DNA of 64,000 nucleotides from Paraphaeosphaeria minitans (taxonomy: Eukaryota; Ascomycota; Dothideomycetes; Pleosporales; Didymosphaeriaceae), in contig WJXW01000004.1 in NCBI GenBank assembly GCA_015832175.1, forward strand, positions 2,604,001 to 2,668,000, written 5' to 3'. The notes beneath the pieces were generated by a model that did no database searches, had not been told where the DNA came from, and saw only the letters and a list, made by a program, of their open reading frames with translations. Every line of letters begins with the position of its first letter. Position 1 is the stretch's first letter. The position numbers and the translations under genes are program-made. Below, in pieces: positions 22,462 through 33,659 of this stretch.

Positions 22462-25360
22462 TCTTAAACACCCTTAATATAAGTACTTTATAAACTCCTA
22501 CCTCTTCTACAGCTTTAGGTGCTACTAAAATTACTCCTATAAAGAATAGTAGTAAGGCGTATAAACCTAATCTCTACTTTAGCAAATAACCTTAAACTAA
22601 CGTCTAGATTCTCTAGTTAGACCTCTACTTCTTTAACTTAGATAAACCTCTTAAAGATAAGAAGAAGGTTATTTTTATAGCAATATATATATAAGGAGAT
22701 GTAGGATTATAGATTTATCCCTACCTTAAAAAGTACCTAGGCATAGACTATAATAACGAGGACAATAATTACGTAAACAATAACGCTAATATAGTTAATA
22801 TTATTAAGAACTATAATAACTTAAAGAAATAGCTTAAATAACTCTTTAGGTTTACTAATAAGGACTCTATTGCAAAGGTAAGAATTTAGACTATAACTTA
22901 GAAGTAATTAGTAGCTAAGTATATAGCTAAGTTTTATAGAAACGCTGTGTAACTTAACTAGGACAATAAATCTCTTTAGAATATATATAAATAAGGACTT
23001 AATTAAATATTATATAAAAAACTTTTATGTAGTAGTGCATAAATTACTAACCTTAAGGAACTATATAAAGAAACTATTAGGATTAATAGAGAATAGTTTT
23101 TACTATAATAGGAGCTTTACTAAAACCCTAAGGTAATAAGGTTTAAATAACTAGTAAAAGTGGTTTATAAGAACTCTGTTAGAGTCGTTTAAAGGTAATA
23201 ACTAAGGAACTACTAGAGATATAAACTAATAGAAGATATCTAGTTTAACTACATAGGTAAAGGAAAAGGAGGAAGGATAGGCCCTAAGCAGCCTAATAAA
23301 CGTGTCTTAAATAGAAGTTAATAACTAATAACTAAGACCTATAAATGCTTTATATGTAGTAAACTAGGCCACATAGCTAGGAACTATAGATTAAAGAACA
23401 AAGTTTATTAAACTAAGTTAAATATACTAACTATTAAGCACTAAGAACCTAATAAGGAATAGGAAGTTATTATAACGCTATTTAGTTACTAACGTGTTAC
23501 ACTAGAATAAAGTAAGTGATTAGATTTACCTAACTTATAATTATACAAAGATCTAGAAGACAATTTAACGTATACTATAATACTAAAGATATAGAAGAGA
23601 TACTAAGATCTCCTACTCCTTACCTATAAAGTAGGTGGGAAGAAGATAACCCTATATTACCTAAGTATAAACTAAATGTTTAGGACTATATAGAACCCTA
23701 CTAGGCAAGAGATAGAGACCTAGAATATAGGTAAGCTCTGTTTCTAAATAAACTAAATATAGCACTAAAAGGGATATAATTCTACAAAAATAAAGAAGTA
23801 GACTACGTACTAAAGTACTATCTAGACTACTAAAATCCTACACATTAATTATGTATGTGGACGCGCTGCGAGGAACCAACATGTGTATAATATAAGGTGG
23901 AGAAAGAGGAGAATAAGAAATAATCTAGAAGAAAACTACGCTGTAGATAGATGTGAATAGACTACCCTATTATAGCCTGCGATGAACACCTCTAGGATAG
24001 ATAATAAGTAAAATGGTTCCCTTACCTTACGCTAAAAGGCAATAAATACTATAATATACTTATTAATAGAGACTATATATAACTATACTAGTATACATGT
24101 CTAAACTAAAACTGTAAATACTACTACATAGCTAAATGTTTAGACAGCTTTATAAATTGCCCTACGTAAGAAGTAATAATAGAACTACTAATTTAACTAG
24201 TACACAGAAATAGTAAAGACTACAGGAGAAAAAATAATAGAAGATCCTTATAGGAAGAAGAAAAAGATAATCTATATAAGCCACATATTTAAGAATGATA
24301 ATAGAAGCAGATACTTCGAAACATATACTAGGCACTAGAACTTAACTATAACCTACATAAATAGATGTCTTTTTTAGGCCTAAACTTAGATAACAAAACG
24401 CCTTTATTAAATTAAATACTATAGCAAGTATAGTATTAATTAAGTTACTAGTATAGCTTAAAGGAATATAGCCTTAAGCTTTTATAGACTTAAGAGTAGG
24501 AAAGAACTTTATATCTTATTAGATAGTAAGATAAGCAGGACTTATAATATTAGAGAAAGAAGTACCCTATATTATTTATATCGCAAATAGATCCCTAATA
24601 CCTAAGATACCTTAGATATACTAGGAGGTTACTACTATAATAACAGTCTAAGAATATAGAGAGGAACTTACCTTAGATGTCTTACTATAATTTAAGTATA
24701 AGTTAGTCTTAGGATTACTTTAGTTAATAATATATAACCTGCAAATTAACTAGGGTATAAAGAGAATATTATTAAAATACTATAATTATATATTATAAGT
24801 AAAGCCTACGCATTAACTAAAAATAATAGTAGATAAGGAAGTTATTAATAACGTAATACTATAATAGATAGTTAAAAAATAGAAGTACACCTTAGTAGAC
24901 GCTAGTAGGAACTACTAGGTTAAAAAGCGCGAGAAGGAGGATAATAGCATATACTTTACCTTACTAAAGGAGTACAGGAAATAATATACATATTTATAGA
25001 GAAAGAAGGAAACGCAAACCTACTAGAATATTAACCCTAGGATCTTATAATAGATTTAGAAGAGGGGAAGATACCACTCTTTAAACTACTATATAGTAGG
25101 ATAGGAGAAGAACTCCTTAAAGAACGTAATGTCATTAAGACAAATCTTAAGAAAGGATATATATAACTATTAAAATTACTAGTAGTAAGCCCTTTTATGT
25201 TTATTAAGAAAAAGGATAGATTAGACAGACTATATATTAATTACTAATAACTTAACAATATAATAATAAAGAACTAATATCTACTACTAAACATTATATA
25301 GTTATAAGATTAACTATCTTAAGCTAAGATATTTATAATAATAGATCTAAGAGACAGTTA

Positions 25361-25365
25361 CCACC
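25361..25365. repeat. Target site duplication CCACC, left
   Basis: CCACC before the solo LTR, repeated at 25777-25781. Gypsy-2b has the unoccupied site (reverse strand ACTACCTTATATAAAT near 16940). Confidence 0.9.
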
Positions 25366-25776
25366 TATTAAGATCCGAAGGCTAGGCCTCCTAGGATCTT
25401 CATATGTATCTACATTCGTTGTTTAAGCGGCACGGCACAAGAGGTCACGTGACCTAATTAGTGTAATCAGAGCGCCAAGATAACTAATTAGACTAAGCAC
25501 TTAATATACTAAGGAACTAATTAGTGCTTAATTAGTTTAATTAGAGCGATTAGTGGACTAATCGCTTAAAGTATATAGGAACGCGAGGATAGGCTCTCTA
25601 TACTCGTGTTTAATCTGTTTATTAATCTATTATTTAGATTCTAGTAGACTATATTGTTAACTTGTTACACTTCGCAAGATACTATTATATTAATAAGACC
25701 TTCCACCTTCTGTAAGTACTCCTGCCTGAGAACTAACCTTAACCCTCTAGGACTAGCTACCCTCTTGGATTTAACA
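25366..25776 (+). repeat. Gypsy-2 solo LTR (411 bp, third U3 type)
   Basis: Single LTR from TATTAAGATCCGAAGG to CTTGGATTTAACA, flanked by CCACC on both sides and splitting the Gypsy-2c RT frame. No internal sequence is present, so it is a solo LTR left by LTR-LTR recombination. Its 3' half is the shared Gypsy-2 half. Its 5' half matches neither other type and has AATTAGTG and AGCGATTAGTGG repeats. It is much less RIP-mutated than its host, so it is probably younger. Confidence 0.92.
25442..25455. promoter_or_regulatory. Perfect 14-bp palindrome AGGTCACGTGACCT in the solo LTR
   Basis: AGGTCACGTGACCT is its own reverse complement and contains the E-box CACGTG, a binding site for bHLH factors in fungi. 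It lies in the upstream half of the LTR, where promoter elements are expected. It survives unmutated although it contains CA and TG steps. Regulatory use is inferred only. Confidence 0.5.
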
Positions 25777-25781
25777 CCACC
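25777..25781. repeat. Target site duplication CCACC, right
   Basis: Pairs with 25361-25365. The RT frame resumes at once with TTATACAAATTAAG. Confidence 0.9.
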
Positions 25782-25855
25782 TTATACAAATTAAGAAAGG
25801 TGAAGAATAGAAAACCGCGTTTTAATTACGCTATAGACTATTCGAATATAGAGTT

Positions 25856-26077
25856 ATGCCTTTTAGACTTATAAACGCACTAGCAGCTTTTATACCACTT
25901 ATTAATAACGTACATTGCGAATATCTAGACATATTTATTCTTACGTATATAGACGATATCCTTATTTTTTTTAAAAACGAATCTAACCACACTAAGTATA
26001 TACAGATAGTATTAGAAGCACTAAAAAAAGTACGCCTTTGTATTAAACTTAAAAAATATAAGTTTAATATTAAATAA
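25856..26077 (+). pseudogene. Gypsy-2c reverse transcriptase core, open fragment
   Basis: A 73-codon uninterrupted frame starting MPFRLINALAAF and containing YLDIFILTYIDDILIFF with the catalytic Asp pair intact, then NHTKYIQIVLEALKKVR. This is the palm of a Ty3-type reverse transcriptase (the usual family text is MPFGLTNAPATF). The first Met is inside the domain and is not a real start. It is a surviving open patch of the Gypsy-2c pol, with stops on both sides. Confidence 0.9.
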
Positions 26078-26112
26078 CTTAAATTCCTAGATTACATTAT
26101 TACTATAGAAGG

Positions 26113-26234
26113 ACTGTGGAGTTGGCGCGCGGTGTAGGTTTTGCGCAGCTGGCTTATTTAGCGCATAGGCCCTCTATAAGGCCTTAGCGCTAGATACTAT
26201 AACACTATAATAATATTATAATCTACCCATTATA
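26113..26234 (-). repeat. Gypsy-1d 3' LTR, truncated (122 bp)
   Basis: Corresponds to roughly the first half of the LTR in element orientation, ending CTACCCATTATA on the + strand. It is followed by the mirror polypurine tract CCTCCCCCTCT (26238-26248). Confidence 0.85.
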
Positions 26235-26237
26235 GAA

Positions 26238-26248
26238 CCTCCCCCTCT
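26238..26248 (-). other. Polypurine tract of Gypsy-1d
   Basis: Reverse strand AGAGGGGGAGG, three bases from the 3' LTR, as in Gypsy-1a. Confidence 0.8.
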
Positions 26249-26524
26249 AGCTATAGTCCTCTGCAGTATACTATAGCCTTAATAAAAACCTCACCCTATA
26301 AGAAAGGAAAAGAGTGTCTATAGGGGTACGTATTATATATGTAATAATAGCGCGTTGTAAGTAAATAGCGCGCGTTATAAAAATATTACGTGTGTTGTTT
26401 ATTATAAGGCTCCTACGCCTTTTGTTTCCTATAGCCTTCTATAATACAGGGCAGCAGGACTATATAGTCTTAATATTATTTTAATTTTTGTGTACTCTCT
26501 ACCTATATAATATATAAACAATAC

Positions 26525-27361
26525 ATTTTTAGCGTAGATAAAGCGCTTAATCTTTAAATAACCTCCTTAATTATCTAAGATACTCTACTACCTAGTGCCT
26601 AAGTATATTAAGAAGTCTAATTTCTATAATACTACTGCCTTTGCGTTTAGTAGAGATGCTAAGCGTATAGACTATAATATAGTGCTTATAACTTATATAC
26701 GCTGCGCGTAGAACTTAGTAAAGCTTCTTAAGGACTATATAAAAGATAATAATAAGTAGTATAACTATTATATTAAAGGTAATTACAGAAGCTATAATTT
26801 AGTATATCTAGAGTTATACGCTATATATACGCTTTAGCTAATACTTATAGGTGCTAAAGGCGATAAATAGGCGCCTTAATCGCCTATATGCCCTTTATAA
26901 CTACTAGTATATTATAGTTATAGAAACCCTAGGCGGGCAGCGTAAGACAGATAAGCGTATAAAGGTAGTAGGCCTAAAACTAGCTTATTACTAAAAGTAA
27001 TTTAACTTAGAGCTAGCTAACTACTAGTGTATTATAGCTTATATTAGTACACCTATAGGTGTAGTAACCTAGGTGCCTACTACTAGCCCCTAGTATCTAG
27101 GCTTAATTCTAGTAGATTAGTGTTAGATTGCTAATACTTTTAGGGCAGTTATTCTCTTTATATAGTAGATAGTAAGTTCGCACCTTTCCTAGACTTAAAA
27201 TATATACTAATAACTTATTCTAGATTAATCTAGCGTCTACTCCTCGCTATAATAAGAGTAACTTAAATATTAGTAATAAAGAGAGTAAAAAGGAGGTTAC
27301 TACTAGAGGTGTAATAAGTAAGAATAGTAAGGATAGTAAAAATAATAAAAATAATAAGTAG
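26525..27361 (+). pseudogene. Possible antisense ORF of Gypsy-1d
   Basis: Counterpart of the frame at 4429-5268. It starts near LA*IKRLIFK, passes TTAFAFSRDAKRIDYN at about 26634-26680 and ends in the Ser/Asn/Lys tail SKNSKDSKNNKNNK at TAG 27359-27361. The tail is the same frame as in Gypsy-1a and Gypsy-1f. The centre holds many TAG/TAA codons and at least one frame change. It converges with the end of pol. Coding status is an inference. Confidence 0.35.
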
Positions 27362-27369
27362 TAAGGGCG

Positions 27370-28172
27370 TAGGCAGCGCGTAGTTTAGTTAGATTACTTT
27401 TTAGAAGCTAGCCTATAGGCCTTAGGTAGATACTCCTAAATAAGGTATAAGTGCTCTATAAGCTATAGTGCTCTATAATAATATATATTATATCTACATT
27501 CTATATACTTTTATTATATCCTTTACCTCTTCTTTATATACGCAGCTCTTTTTCCTTTAAAGGTTTAGACTAGGTTATTTATATTTTTAAAGTCTAACTC
27601 TAGAATCTAGGTATCCTAAGTCTTATTATAGCCTTTCTAGTAGAGTAGGTATTACTTTTACCCCTTTCTTATTTACTTAGCTAGGATTTCTTCTACTTCC
27701 TAGGCTTCTCCTCCTTTAGGTGTAACCTTAAGTAGCTAGGTGTTAATATTTTCTACTCCTAGCCTTAGTTTCTATTATTTAAGAAGGGAAATATAGAATA
27801 TATTATAAATGTAATAGTATAGTAGAAGGAGTAGGTAGTATACCTACGTTCTAACTATGTCCTGCACTTAGAAGGGCCTAATAAATTTTCTTAATAGCTT
27901 CTTACTTAGTTATTAAGGTATATATATATCTTTATACTAAGTAGGACTAAGTCGCCTCTCTAGAATAACTCTTACTTATAATTTTTATTATAGTACTAGC
28001 TATAATATTCTTATACTAAGTATAGGTACTTTATAAGCAATGTGTGTACACTATGTATACGTTTTACTCTTTTAACTATATCTAGTAGCTCCCCCTCTAG
28101 CCTACTATTTATAGGAGGCGTAGTAAGGATAGGGTGCTTACTATATATAGTATAGAAAGGCGTTGTTTTTAT
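27370..28172 (-). pseudogene. Gypsy-1d pol, C-terminal part
   Basis: Reverse strand: end of integrase, an SH3-like stretch and a chromodomain at about 27595-27715, then a basic tail. The frame breaks at the Copia-1 insertion (28172) inside the integrase and continues at 49536. Confidence 0.85.
28168..28172. repeat. Target site duplication TTTAT, left (outer Copia-1)
   Basis: TTTAT before the first Copia-1 base, repeated at 49531-49535. The empty site is seen in Gypsy-1f (ATTTTTATTAAATTATAG near 62030). Confidence 0.9.
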
Positions 28173-28188
28173 TATTAAAATAAACACT
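28173..28188 (+). repeat. First 16 bp of the 5' LTR of Copia-1 copy O
   Basis: TATTAAAATAAACACT is the RIP form of the LTR start TGTTAAAGTAAACACT seen at 49337. The LTR is interrupted here by copy R and continues at 42174. The pieces add to 16 + 183 - 5 = 194 bp, exactly the length of the 3' LTR of O. Confidence 0.88.
28184..28188. repeat. Target site duplication ACACT, left (copy R)
   Basis: ACACT immediately before the copy R LTR. The partner is 42174-42178. Confidence 0.88.
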
Positions 28189-28383
28189 TATTAAAGTAAA
28201 ACACTCACTTCTGTGATTCTTTCTGGATCCACTAATTCAGATCACGGGATTCTTGCCAAGAGGCTTATTTCTTTTATATATAGTCTGCCCTTTTGGCATC
28301 CTTTCCTATAATTAGCTATTTGTATTCTTTATAACTCTGCTCCTAAATATCCTGTGATAGTTCGAGCCCTTTTTACCATAACA
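28189..28383 (+). repeat. Copia-1 LTR (5' of R, 195 bp)
   Basis: TATTAAAGTAAAACACTCAC to TTTTTACCATAACA. It shares the diagnostic AGCTATTTG with the LTR at 41979, as expected for a pair, while the LTRs at 34649 and 39043 have AGCTCTTT. It contains a TATA-like TTTATATATAG at about 28274. Confidence 0.92.
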
Positions 28384-28400
28384 GTTATAAGCCTAGCGCT
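28384..28400 (+). other. Copia-1 primer-binding site, initiator tRNA-Met type
   Basis: GTTATAAGCCTAGCGCT directly after the LTR. The better-preserved copy at 42357 reads GTTATAAGCCCAGCGCT. Apart from one G-to-A RIP change this is complementary to the anticodon arm of eukaryotic initiator tRNA-Met (GGGCUCAUAAC core), the half-tRNA priming site used by copia-type elements. It is not a tRNA gene. Confidence 0.75.
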
Positions 28401-28559
28401 TAGAACGTAGGATAATTCTCCCTACCTACTTAGCAACGCTTAAATTATTATACAATACTCTATTTAGAACCTCTTTACGATATAACCCCTCTATTTCTAA
28501 TTACGAAAATTGTTAAAATAGTAGAAGTATAGCTTGTTAATTGCGCTACCTAGCCCTAC

Positions 28560-31500
28560 TAGTTTATCTAGCTTTAATTCTAAGTAAACTCGAAAGGAAT
28601 CTAGAACTAAATTAACCTAGAGGTAATTAACGCTCTAGTAATTAATTACGCAAAGCTAGAACAACCTCCACTCCTATAGAAACTATTACTAATTGCGGAT
28701 ATAGTCTCTATAGTGAGTATTTAATTATACAAAGCAGAGCTTACTAAGTATAAAATAGATAAGCAGAGCTTTCTTTTATAAATAGTAGAATATAGAGTAG
28801 TAGTTTTAGACTAGCAAGTAAACTATACTAAGATATAGAATCTCTAGACTTAGGTAAACGCTACAGTATCGCCTAATCTACTTGCTTCTGCCATAATTAC
28901 TCTAGTTAATACACGCTAAACTACGCTTTAGTCCCTAATTTAACTCTTAAAAGAAGATCTTACACTAAATAAAAGAGCTATATAGAATAATATTTAAGCT
29001 TTATACTACGCTTATCTTAAGAAGGCTAAGTAGGTAAGACAAAGTCCTAAGACCTAGTTTAAAGAGTAGTAGCTCCTTTATTAAAAAGCAAAGACCTACT
29101 TAATTAGCGAAATTAGTAAACTACTTACTACCTAAGATTTCTTAAATGTAATCGCTGCGCGTATAGTACTAGATTAGGCCTAATTAATAAACTAATAGCT
29201 AATCTAGGATAAGACGCTAGAATAGAATTAGATTACGCTAGACAATCTAGAGAAGGTATTTTTAGCGCTTATCTAAAAGTATTTAATCTAATCTAGTTCT
29301 AATAAAATAATAGGGTATTCGCCACTTTTAATAGATTATTAAGACAATCTACTAACTCTAATAGTTCTAGTTTGTCTAATTAGACAAAGAAACAACTAAA
29401 CTGTCCCTCTAAGCCCTATACTTATAGGTGGAAACTAATAGAGTGCTAAAGACTTTAAACCGCAATAGCTAGATTACCCTAGGATAGAACATTATTATTT
29501 AATCTTACTAATAAAGAAAAATTAGAAATTCTTAATTAACTTAAGTAGTCTAAGTAGTTAAACCTTCGTAATACAATTATAAAGGTAGAATAGAATAAGA
29601 AATAATCCTTTACTAAGACTATTAAGTATTCTAGTAGTATTACTGCTACTCTACTAAACCTATTTAATCTACCTATAGAAAATAGAGTATTAGGTGTCTA
29701 CTCTACTCTACATTCTAACGCTTATCCTCTATTAGAATGTATAATACTAGACAGTGCTATAGCAGTTCACCTAGTTAATAATCGCGAAAGACTTATTCCT
29801 AGGACGTTTTAATTATTAAATAAGAGTGTAGAGGTAGGTACATAAAGCCTCCTAATTTTAGGAATTAGTAATAAACTAATTAAGAACGCTTTATGTAAGA
29901 AAAATAGAAGATTTATAAAAAATCTGCTACTCTAAAGAGTAAAAGTAGTAGAAGGCTTTTATATAAATATTATATTAGAAGCTCTTTTAAAGAAAGTAAA
30001 AATTTAGTACTTTAGTTTAGATTACACTCTTAGAATTAGAAGCCTAAAATAAAGCGTTATTTTAGTAGACCTAAGATATAAGTATAACCTTACTTTCCTA
30101 TAATATAAGCTAATCTACTCTTGTCTAACTATTATAAGTGTAACTATAAAAAGATTATCCTAGGTTAATATTAAGAGATTAGATTCTAAGGACCTCTAGC
30201 ACTTTTAAGTAGGGTATATAGAAAGTAGAGCTCTATAAGCTCTAGTAACTACAGCCTAAGGTGTAAAGATTACTAGAATGTTAAGAAAGAATTATAAGTA
30301 CTATACTACTATATACGTAACTTAGGTAATCTCTAGAAGACCTAGAGAATAATTACCTAGGCTATTTTACTTATTATCCTAGGATCTATTTAATATGCCT
30401 ACTACTTAAAATAGAGAAAACTAGGTTTTGCTAATTAAAGAAGATTTTAGTAAGAAACCTTACATTTTTAATTTTAGAACAAAGACGCTTTCTAAGATAA
30501 TAAAAGTATAGTAGAATTTCTTAGCTCTTATTAATATAAAATACAAGCTTCAAATTACAAAAATCTACTAGGATAATAATACAGCAACACTTCTATAGAG
30601 AGGGAAATTCTAGTATAAATTTTAGGCTAATTAGGAAAAGATAACAATTAGTAGACTACTACCCTATACATATAAGCCTAATAGCGCTATAAAAAGAGTA
30701 GGCTAGGAGCTTATAATAAAAGTAATTAAAATATAAATAAGCGTAAATCTGCTATTAAATCTCTAGCCTAAAATTATATAAGCGGCATGCTAGCTTTAAA
30801 GAATAATTCCTAGCCTAGTATTAGGCTATTAATTACCTAATAAAATATTAGATACTTAGTTTAGATAATATTTTTATTATTTTAAACTAGTAAAAATATA
30901 ATATAGGACAGCTAATCTTTGTCTAAACTAAAGTACTATCTATGCCTATAGCTACTAAGCTTACCCTTTAGATTAGGAGCGTGCAGCTAGGCGAGATAGA
31001 AGAGGATTTAAAGTAAATACTAGGGGCTATATTAGATACTTAGTAGGCTATAAAGCTTCTAATATCTACTAAATATAGATTTTTTAGCTTAATTAGGTAA
31101 TTACTACACAAAACGTAAAGTTTAATAAGTCCTTATTTTATAAAGAATTAGAGGAATAATCTATTCTAAAAATAGAAGCGTTAAAAATAGTAGAAAGCCT
31201 CTAAGAAGAAGAGCTAAATAATCTAAGAGAAGTGTATAAAAACGCGCTTAACATTCTTCCTAAAATAAATAAGTATATAAGAACTACTACTAGACCTATA
31301 GGTAACCCTTAAGTAATTAAAAGCAAAGTAGGCTAGCTAAGTAATTAGAAACCTAAGGTACCTACTACTAAGTAAGCTGTAGGCTTAGCTAGCTAGCAGC
31401 TAAGAATTTGCTTAAGTAGAAAAGGAAGTATAGGACTTATAACCCCTAATTAGACACTAGAGCTAGGTGATCTTAGGGGTAATCTGTTAATTAATTAAAA

Positions 31501-33640
31501 AATATCTAGTAGCCACTAGAATACTATTAGGAGAGCTAGCCTACTAGAATCTAGGGATTTAATACTCTATTTATTAGTAGAAACTAATTAGGTTGCTAAT
31601 TAACCTAGCGCAGATAACTTAATTACGCTAGATAAAGTAGATAACCTACTAGTGCGCTAAAGGCAAAGGCAGATCTATCTAGAGGTAAGTAGAATAAGTA
31701 GGCAAAATTATAGTAAAGTACTAGAAATTAACTAACTAATAAATCGCTATCTGCTATTATAAAGATTAAGAAAGTAAAATAATTAGAATAATTAGCTAGG
31801 GGGTAGGTAGAAGCTAGGTGCTTATACACTAATTACTAATTATCTTTAAAGTAATCTTAATGTAATATTAGAGCACACGTTTATAGTAGAAGTAGTAGAG
31901 GCCTAGTTTAAGTAAGAAGAATATATTATACTAAATATAATAGTATTCGCTTCTATACTTAGAAAGGCGCCTAGAGCGTCTTATACAGCTTAGACCTATA
32001 AAGATAAGCTTACACTAGAGCTAACCCTATAGAAACACCTTTATAATTATCTATATAGGAAGCTATTCCTTCTTACTATTTATAAAGAGATCTTAACTTT
32101 ATAAGATAAAGATACCTAGATAGAGATTAAATAATTAGAGGTATTAGAGTAACTACTCCCTTTAAAGTAGGTTTTTACCTATAAGTTTAATTAAAATAGA
32201 TACTTTAAAAAGTGCAAAGCTTCAATTGTTATAAAAGAAGATTTTTAGAAAAAGAATACTCTCTACTCTACCTATACTAATACCCTAGTAGTAAGATCTT
32301 TTTAATTAGCTATAGCTCTAGCAGTAGAATTTAATCTAGAAATTTTATAATTTAATATAGTAGGAGCATTTCTAAATACTCTTATTACAGCCGCTAATCT
32401 AGTAACTTATAAATTACCTAATAGTTTTAAAAAGCTAAGAAAGTGTGTAAGATTAAATTAAGCTTTATATAGCTTAAGAGATTTACCACTTCTTTAGTAT
32501 AAGAAATTTGCAGGATTACTTTAATCTTATAGACTCTTAGCTTCGCTAGAAGAGCTATGCCTTTTCTTTAATAGTAATTAAAGTATTATTATTCTATTTT
32601 ATATTAACAATATTCTTCTTCTCTATTACAAGAGTAAAGAGAAAGAAGCCCTAGATTTTTAGAAGAAAATCGCGAACAAATACAAGATTAAATTAAAAGG
32701 ACTAGTAGAGTGGTTCCTAGGTGTTTAAGTAATTAGGGATAGAGAAGCAAGATTAATTTCTCTAGTCTATAATACCTATATTAATAAGATTACAAAAAAG
32801 TTTAACCTTTTAAACTCTAAGAGCTTCCCTACTATACCTCTCTTAGTAGAAGATCTTATTCTAAGTATAGGAGAAGCCACTCTTTAATAAATAAAGCTCT
32901 TTTAAGAAGAGGTAGGATTAGCTCTCTATATAGTAATTATGCTACGCCTAGATATAGCCTTTACAGTGTTAAAGCTATTACACTTTCTAATAAATCTAAG
33001 TAAAGAACACTTTGCTACTATTAATTATATAATCCTTTACCTCTATTAAACTAGATAGCAGGCTATAGTCTTTAGTGGCTATAATAGACCTAATCTACTA
33101 ATATGTAGAGATACCTCTTTTGCTAATAATCTAATATTACAGCAATCTTCCTATAGATATATTATCCTATTATTTAGAGGAGCTATCCTATAGAAAGTAA
33201 CTTAATAGAATATAATCACCACTTTAATAATAGAAGCAGAGCTTCTAGCGCTTAAATATATAAGTAAAGAAGCTATAGCAATTAAGAGATTCTTTACTAA
33301 GCTTACTCTAGATCTAGGACCTTTATAAAAGGTCTATTGTAACAATCTTTAAACTATTTGTTTAGTAATTAGAAAGAACGAAAGAATTACTACTTAACTA
33401 CACTATATAGATATTTAGAACATGTAGTTGCAATAAGAGTATATAAAAGAATTATTTTAAGTAAAATATCTTCTAACTAGTAAAATACTAGCAGATAGCC
33501 TCATAAAAGCTCTTACTTATTAGCAGTTTAATAGATTTAAAAGGCTATAAAATCTGTAAAATATAAGCATAATAATTACAGAATAAGAGTAAGTAAGTAG
33601 AGAAATAATCTATTAACTACTTAGAATTATTAATTTAGAG
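28560..33640 (+). pseudogene. Copia-1 copy P gag-pol, RIP-inactivated
   Basis: Ty1/copia domain order gag, protease, integrase, RT, RNase H. Gag is at about 28560-29470 with a Cys-rich CPSKPYTYRWKLIEC stretch near 29398. Protease is near 29735-29800 (LDSAIAVHLVNNRERL). Pre-integrase and integrase run about 30185-31100. The catalytic Asp is at 30383-30385 (preceding Trp now TAG) and the second Asp at 30572-30574, while the Glu has become Lys near 30691. Reverse transcriptase is at about 32140-32900, with YINN replacing YIDD at 32600-32611. RNase H lies at about 32940-33500 (CRDTSFANN, TEAELLAL). TAG/TAA stops recur throughout. Confidence 0.92.
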
Positions 33641-33659
33641 CTAAGAAATAAGAAAAGAA

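Larger units (their letters stand above)
22094..26112 (+). mobile_element. Gypsy-2c, 5' two thirds, with nested solo LTR
   Basis: Forward Gypsy-2 copy: 5' LTR, gag, protease and reverse transcriptase, cut off shortly after the RT core. The left flank is Gypsy-1c pol (last five bases ATATA at 22089-22093; no right partner is present). At about 26112 the sequence jumps into a truncated, reverse-oriented Gypsy-1 LTR, a deletion or recombination junction. A solo LTR of the same family sits at 25366-25776. Confidence 0.9.
22480..26112 (+). pseudogene. Gypsy-2c gag-pol, RIP-inactivated
   Basis: Gag from about 22500, with a retrotransposon-gag-like stretch (FRFTNKDSIAKV near 22850). Intact-looking CCHC knuckle CFICSKLGHIARNY at 23346-23387, only the last Cys changed to Tyr. 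Protease near 24478-24520 (AFIDLRVGKNFI). Reverse transcriptase from about 25185 (PFMFIKKKDRLDRL), interrupted by the solo LTR at 25366-25776, with YIDD intact at 25946-25957. It ends within RT at the 26112 junction. RNase H, integrase and chromodomain are absent. Stops are fewer near the RT core than elsewhere. Confidence 0.9.
26113..28172 (-). mobile_element. Gypsy-1d, left part (3' end of the element)
   Basis: Reverse-strand Gypsy-1: truncated 3' LTR, downstream region, end of pol. Interrupted at 28172 by the Copia-1 complex and resumed at 49531. The join with Gypsy-2c at about 26112 cuts the LTR to 122 bp. The first bases after the cut (GTTGGCGCGCGGTG) are unmutated at positions that are RIP-changed in other copies. 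Confidence 0.9.

Noticed and set aside
28384..28400. tRNA gene fragment
   Set aside because: Only 17 bases match the initiator tRNA-Met anticodon arm, in antisense and directly after an LTR in every copy, which is a primer-binding site.
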